Source of the DNA: Treponema sp.
Lineage (GTDB): Bacteria; Spirochaetota; Spirochaetia; Treponematales; Breznakiellaceae
Length of the DNA stretch: 8,951 bases
NCBI GenBank assembly: GCA_031283505.1
Contig: JAITBO010000337.1
Span: 1 to 8,951 of the forward strand
Reading direction: 5' to 3'
Every line of letters begins with the position of its first letter. Within the stretch, counting starts at the first letter, position 1. The translations under genes were made by a program, and so were the position numbers. Shown in pieces: positions 7,376-8,951 of the stretch. Under the pieces are notes generated by a model that saw only the letters and a program-made list of their open reading frames with translations, was not told the DNA's origin and did no database searches.

Positions 7376-7387
7376 AAATTCTTTCAA
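7359..7387 (-). promoter_or_regulatory. Sigma-70-type promoter of the MATE-kinase operon
   Basis: On the minus strand TTGAAA (7382-7387) is followed after exactly 17 bases by TATATT (7359-7364). Both hexamers are one mismatch from consensus at ideal spacing. Transcription should start near 7350, giving a leader of about 65 bases before the MATE gene. Confidence 0.7.
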
Positions 7388-7400
7388 CCAGGCCCGGATT

Positions 7401-7618
7401 GACAGGGCCACTGCATTTACTTTTCAGAGGCTGAAATTTGCCAAAATATTGAAGAATTTTTAACCACAAAGGCGCACAAAGGCGCAGAAGGAAGGAATAA
7501 CGTTGTGATTCATGCATCCTTTGTGTCCTTTGTGTCCTTTGTGGTTAGTTTTTCTTGGAAATCCCGGTGAATTCAAGGAAATTTTAACGATCAAAAAGTA
7601 AATGCTTTTGCCCTGGTC
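7401..7618. repeat. Larger imperfect inverted repeat around the CACAAAGG element
   Basis: GCATTTACTTTT (7413-7424) and AAAAGTAAATGC (7594-7605) are perfect inverted copies. Nine bases further in on each side is AAATTT (7434-7439 and 7579-7584), and four bases further out on each side is CAGGGC or its complement (7403-7408; 7610-7615). The matched order and spacing show the arms are related, not chance. The element at 7461-7547 sits almost exactly in the centre. The right arm is inside the unknown coding fragment; the left arm could be an inverted partial copy of it. Confidence 0.5.
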
Positions 7619-7822
7619 GTTTATGCCGCTTTTTACAGCCTCTGACCAGATATGGTATCCCGGCGCTCCCTGTATCCGCCAGTAGATGTATTCATCGTTT
7701 GTTTCAAGTCCGGGGAAATCCATGGAAGGTCTGCTAGTGGTGCTCTCCGGGGTCCGGCCGTCATGGATCAGATGGTATTCCACATAGCCTTTGACCAGGG
7801 GGTTGGACAGACATTCCTTGTT
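7460..7822 (-). pseudogene. Coding fragment of unknown family, both ends broken
   Basis: The minus-strand frame between the TAG at 7823-7825 and the stop at 7460 has the codon bias of the neighbouring genes from about 7605 to 7817 (for example YVEYHLIHD, then ETNDEYIYWRIQGAPGYHIW, then KSIYF). I recognise no family. It has no start with a ribosome site; the only candidate is a GTG at 7781-7783. Its upstream end abuts the IS30-type transposase fragment in a different frame, and its downstream end runs into the CACAAAGG element, which supplies the stop codon. It is best read as an internal or C-terminal piece of a gene cut by an insertion or deletion on one side and altered by the repeat on the other. 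Confidence 0.45.
7461..7547. repeat. Palindromic element of short CACAAAGG tandem units
   Basis: The ends TAACCACAAAGG (7461-7472) and CCTTTGTGGTTA (7536-7547) are inverted repeats. The left arm continues with 10-base units (CACAAAGGCG, twice, then a worn third). The right arm, read on the minus strand, has three exact 9-base units CACAAAGGA. The centre (about 7492-7516) is unpaired. Dispersed repeats of this CCACAAAGGNNACAAAGG type are common in many bacterial genomes and cause spurious peptides of repeated HKG. A non-autonomous miniature element is the likely nature; no target-site duplication is evident. Confidence 0.7.
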
Positions 7823-7904
7823 CTAAAGCGACGGCGATCTCCTCCTGTTCCGCGAGGGACAGATGGGTATAACATTTTTCCTGATTTGTGGTAGACTTGG
7901 GCAT
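7761..7904 (-). pseudogene. Truncated IS30-type transposase (N-terminal fragment)
   Basis: ATG at 7902-7904, with AAGGAG ending 10 bases upstream (7915-7920). The first 34 residues include YTHLSLAEQEEIAVALEQG, the typical opening of IS30-family transposases just before the helix-turn-helix. After LEQGMSVQ (to about 7803) the similarity ends, the frame switches to unrelated codons and stops at 7761-7763. A full IS30 transposase has about 300-350 residues including a DDE domain; all of that is missing. The gene is dead, and the break near 7803-7822 is the joint with the unknown coding fragment. Confidence 0.75.
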
Positions 7905-8015
7905 AACGGCATTACTCCTTATTGATGAGGTTGTAGTAAACACCATCATAAGGGTTTTGCCGTTTTTTTTGTAGTCCCCGTATGGGCTGGCTACAGGGCT
8001 AAGTGTTGCACTTCA
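7803..8015 (-). mobile_element. Remnant of an IS30-family element, upstream end only
   Basis: The stretch upstream of the truncated transposase looks like an insertion-sequence end. TGAAGTGCAACA (minus strand, 8004-8015) resembles the terminal repeat of many IS30-type elements as I recall them, followed by an untranslated leader with an A-run (7967-7974 on the minus strand) and then the transposase ribosome site and ATG. The true outer tip may lie some bases to the right of 8015. No opposite end is present in the window. Confidence 0.5.
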
Positions 8016-8051
8016 GGATTGAACGCGGGACTGGTTAACCCCTAACTCCGC
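8016..8051. other. Junction between two insertion sequences
   Basis: Thirty-six bases separate the IS30-like tip from the stop of the IS4-like transposase. It should contain the terminal repeat of the IS4-like element; the palindrome GGTTAACC (8033-8040) is the only symmetric site here. The other end of the element is outside the window, so the boundary cannot be fixed. Confidence 0.35.
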
Positions 8052-8951
8052 TTAATTTAGGTAGTCTATTCCGGCCTTGACGAGCAGTTTCCTGACTTTG
8101 GCGGTAACCTCGGCGAGATGCCGGGTTCCCTGTATCCTCAGCTTGTACACGGCCTTGCTCATCTCGATGATGTCTTTGGGCGAGTAGTTCCCCGGCAGTT
8201 TCGCCTCCCGCAACGCGTTATACAATTTGTAGTAGGCAATCATGGCTATGAAGTTCGTGAAAAGCCACCCCTCAAGCACATACCGGTTTTGCATGTAGCT
8301 TACATCAGCCTTCATAAGGGTCTTATAGCTGTCGAACATCATCTCAATCTCGTTACGCTGCTTATACGCCCTATACACTTCTTCGGGAACCATTGTCCCG
8401 CTTATGCGGCAGGTCAGGGTCAGCGTCCCGAACCGCCGTAGCCGTTCCTGATACCCTCCTTCCGTGTACCCGCCCGGATGGGTCGCGATACGGGTCAGGT
8501 AATCCTGTTCTTCTTCCACCCGCAGCCGGTCGTCAAGATAGGTGATAAACCCGTGTCCTGACGCCTCATACTGATAATACCAGATGACCCTGCCCTGCCA
8601 GATGAAACGGCGATGCTTCATCTTGAATTCCCCGTCCCCGATCGGGCCGTAGTTTATCGCCGGATTATTCCGACTGACCGGCATGATGTACTTGAGGTTC
8701 TGTGCTTCCAGCATGGCTACGTTATCCGTACTGTAGAAGCCTTTGTCGGCGATATAGACCACGTCGGAAACCCCCATCTCCTTTACACACAGGGCCATCG
8801 CCGCCACATCCACGATGTTCCCGCCCAGAAGTCGGTAATACACCGGCAGCCTCATCTTGGCCGAGAATAGATACATCAGGCGCAGTTGCTTCCCGAAATC
8901 AAAGGAGCCGTTGTACCCTTTCGCGTTCACTTCCAGGTGCTCCGACGCGCT
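8052..8951 (-). CDS. IS4-superfamily DDE transposase, 3' part (runs off the right edge)
   Basis: The frame is open to the window edge (an apparent GTG at 8928-8930 is internal) and ends at TAA 8052-8054, so about 300 C-terminal residues are seen of a protein that is probably 450-600 long. LPVYYRLLGGNIVDV followed by VVYIADKGFYS gives the second catalytic Asp (codon 8745-8747). YKQRNEIEMMFDSYK matches the IS4 signature Y-2-R-3-E-6-K exactly, giving the catalytic Glu (codon 8343-8345), 134 residues after the Asp, as expected for the beta-strand insertion of this group. The first Asp lies outside the window. The visible part is intact, with no frameshift, so the element may be active. The closest group is likely IS1634/IS4. 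It sits beside the end of the IS30 remnant. Confidence 0.88.
   Translation of the reverse strand, partial: SASEHLEVNAKGYNGSFDFGKQLRLMYLFSAKMRLPVYYRLLGGNIVDVAAMALCVKEMGVSDVVYIADKGFYSTDNVAMLEAQNLKYIMPVSRNNPAINYGPIGDGEFKMKHRRFIWQGRVIWYYQYEASGHGFITYLDDRLRVEEEQDYLTRIATHPGGYTEGGYQERLRRFGTLTLTCRISGTMVPEEVYRAYKQRNEIEMMFDSYKTLMKADVSYMQNRYVLEGWLFTNFIAMIAYYKLYNALREAKLPGNYSPKDIIEMSKAVYKLRIQGTRHLAEVTAKVRKLLVKAGIDYLN

Noticed and set aside
7461..7547. CRISPR array
   Set aside because: The repeated units are only 9-10 bases, directly abutting, without spacers, and are arranged as an inverted pair.
7652..7894. An 80-codon + strand frame across the IS30 fragment and unknown fragment
   Set aside because: The minus strand has the recognisable IS30 start and gene-like codon use here; the + frame crosses the joint between two unrelated pieces.

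Overview
The window looks like chromosomal DNA of a moderately GC-rich bacterium. Strong AGGAGG-type ribosome sites, GTG and TTG starts, a multi-domain membrane histidine kinase and a mix of IS30-like and IS4-like insertion sequences fit a free-living or gut spirochaete of the Treponema type. That placement is inferred from overall style, not from a marker gene; a Firmicute is not excluded.

Layout. On the + strand, 34-1794 encodes a complete half-size ABC exporter (membrane domain plus ATPase). It is probably the second gene of a pair whose first member lies left of the window. A 360-base stretch (1795-2154) without a confident gene separates it from a convergent minus-strand block. That block reads, in transcription order (right to left): promoter and dyad operator (7349-7387), MATE-family efflux protein (5917-7287), a small unrecognised protein with a TTG start (5543-5899), a hybrid histidine kinase with receiver and Hpt domains (2743-5553), a structured 225-base gap with four inverted repeats, and a stand-alone CheY-like response regulator (2155-2517). 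The MATE, small and kinase genes are tightly packed (17-base gap, then 11-base overlap) and are probably one operon; the regulator is probably read with them or from its own leader.

Right of the operon promoter lies a patch of decay and mobile DNA. It holds a palindromic element built from short tandem CACAAAGG units (7461-7547) nested in a larger imperfect inverted repeat (7401-7618), a coding fragment of unknown family (7460-7822), the first 34 or so codons of an IS30-type transposase with its upstream end (7803-8015), and the C-terminal part of an IS4-superfamily DDE transposase that runs off the right edge (8052-8951).

How the parts may work together (inference): the kinase would sense a membrane or intracellular signal, pass phosphate H317 to D618 to H778, and hand it to the single-domain regulator. 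Co-transcription with a MATE exporter suggests a link between export of a compound and signalling. The dyad over the -10 box suggests a DNA-binding repressor controls the set. No clearly new defence or mobile system is visible. The best leads are the efflux-kinase operon with its unknown small protein, the structured leader of the regulator, and the nested palindromic element.
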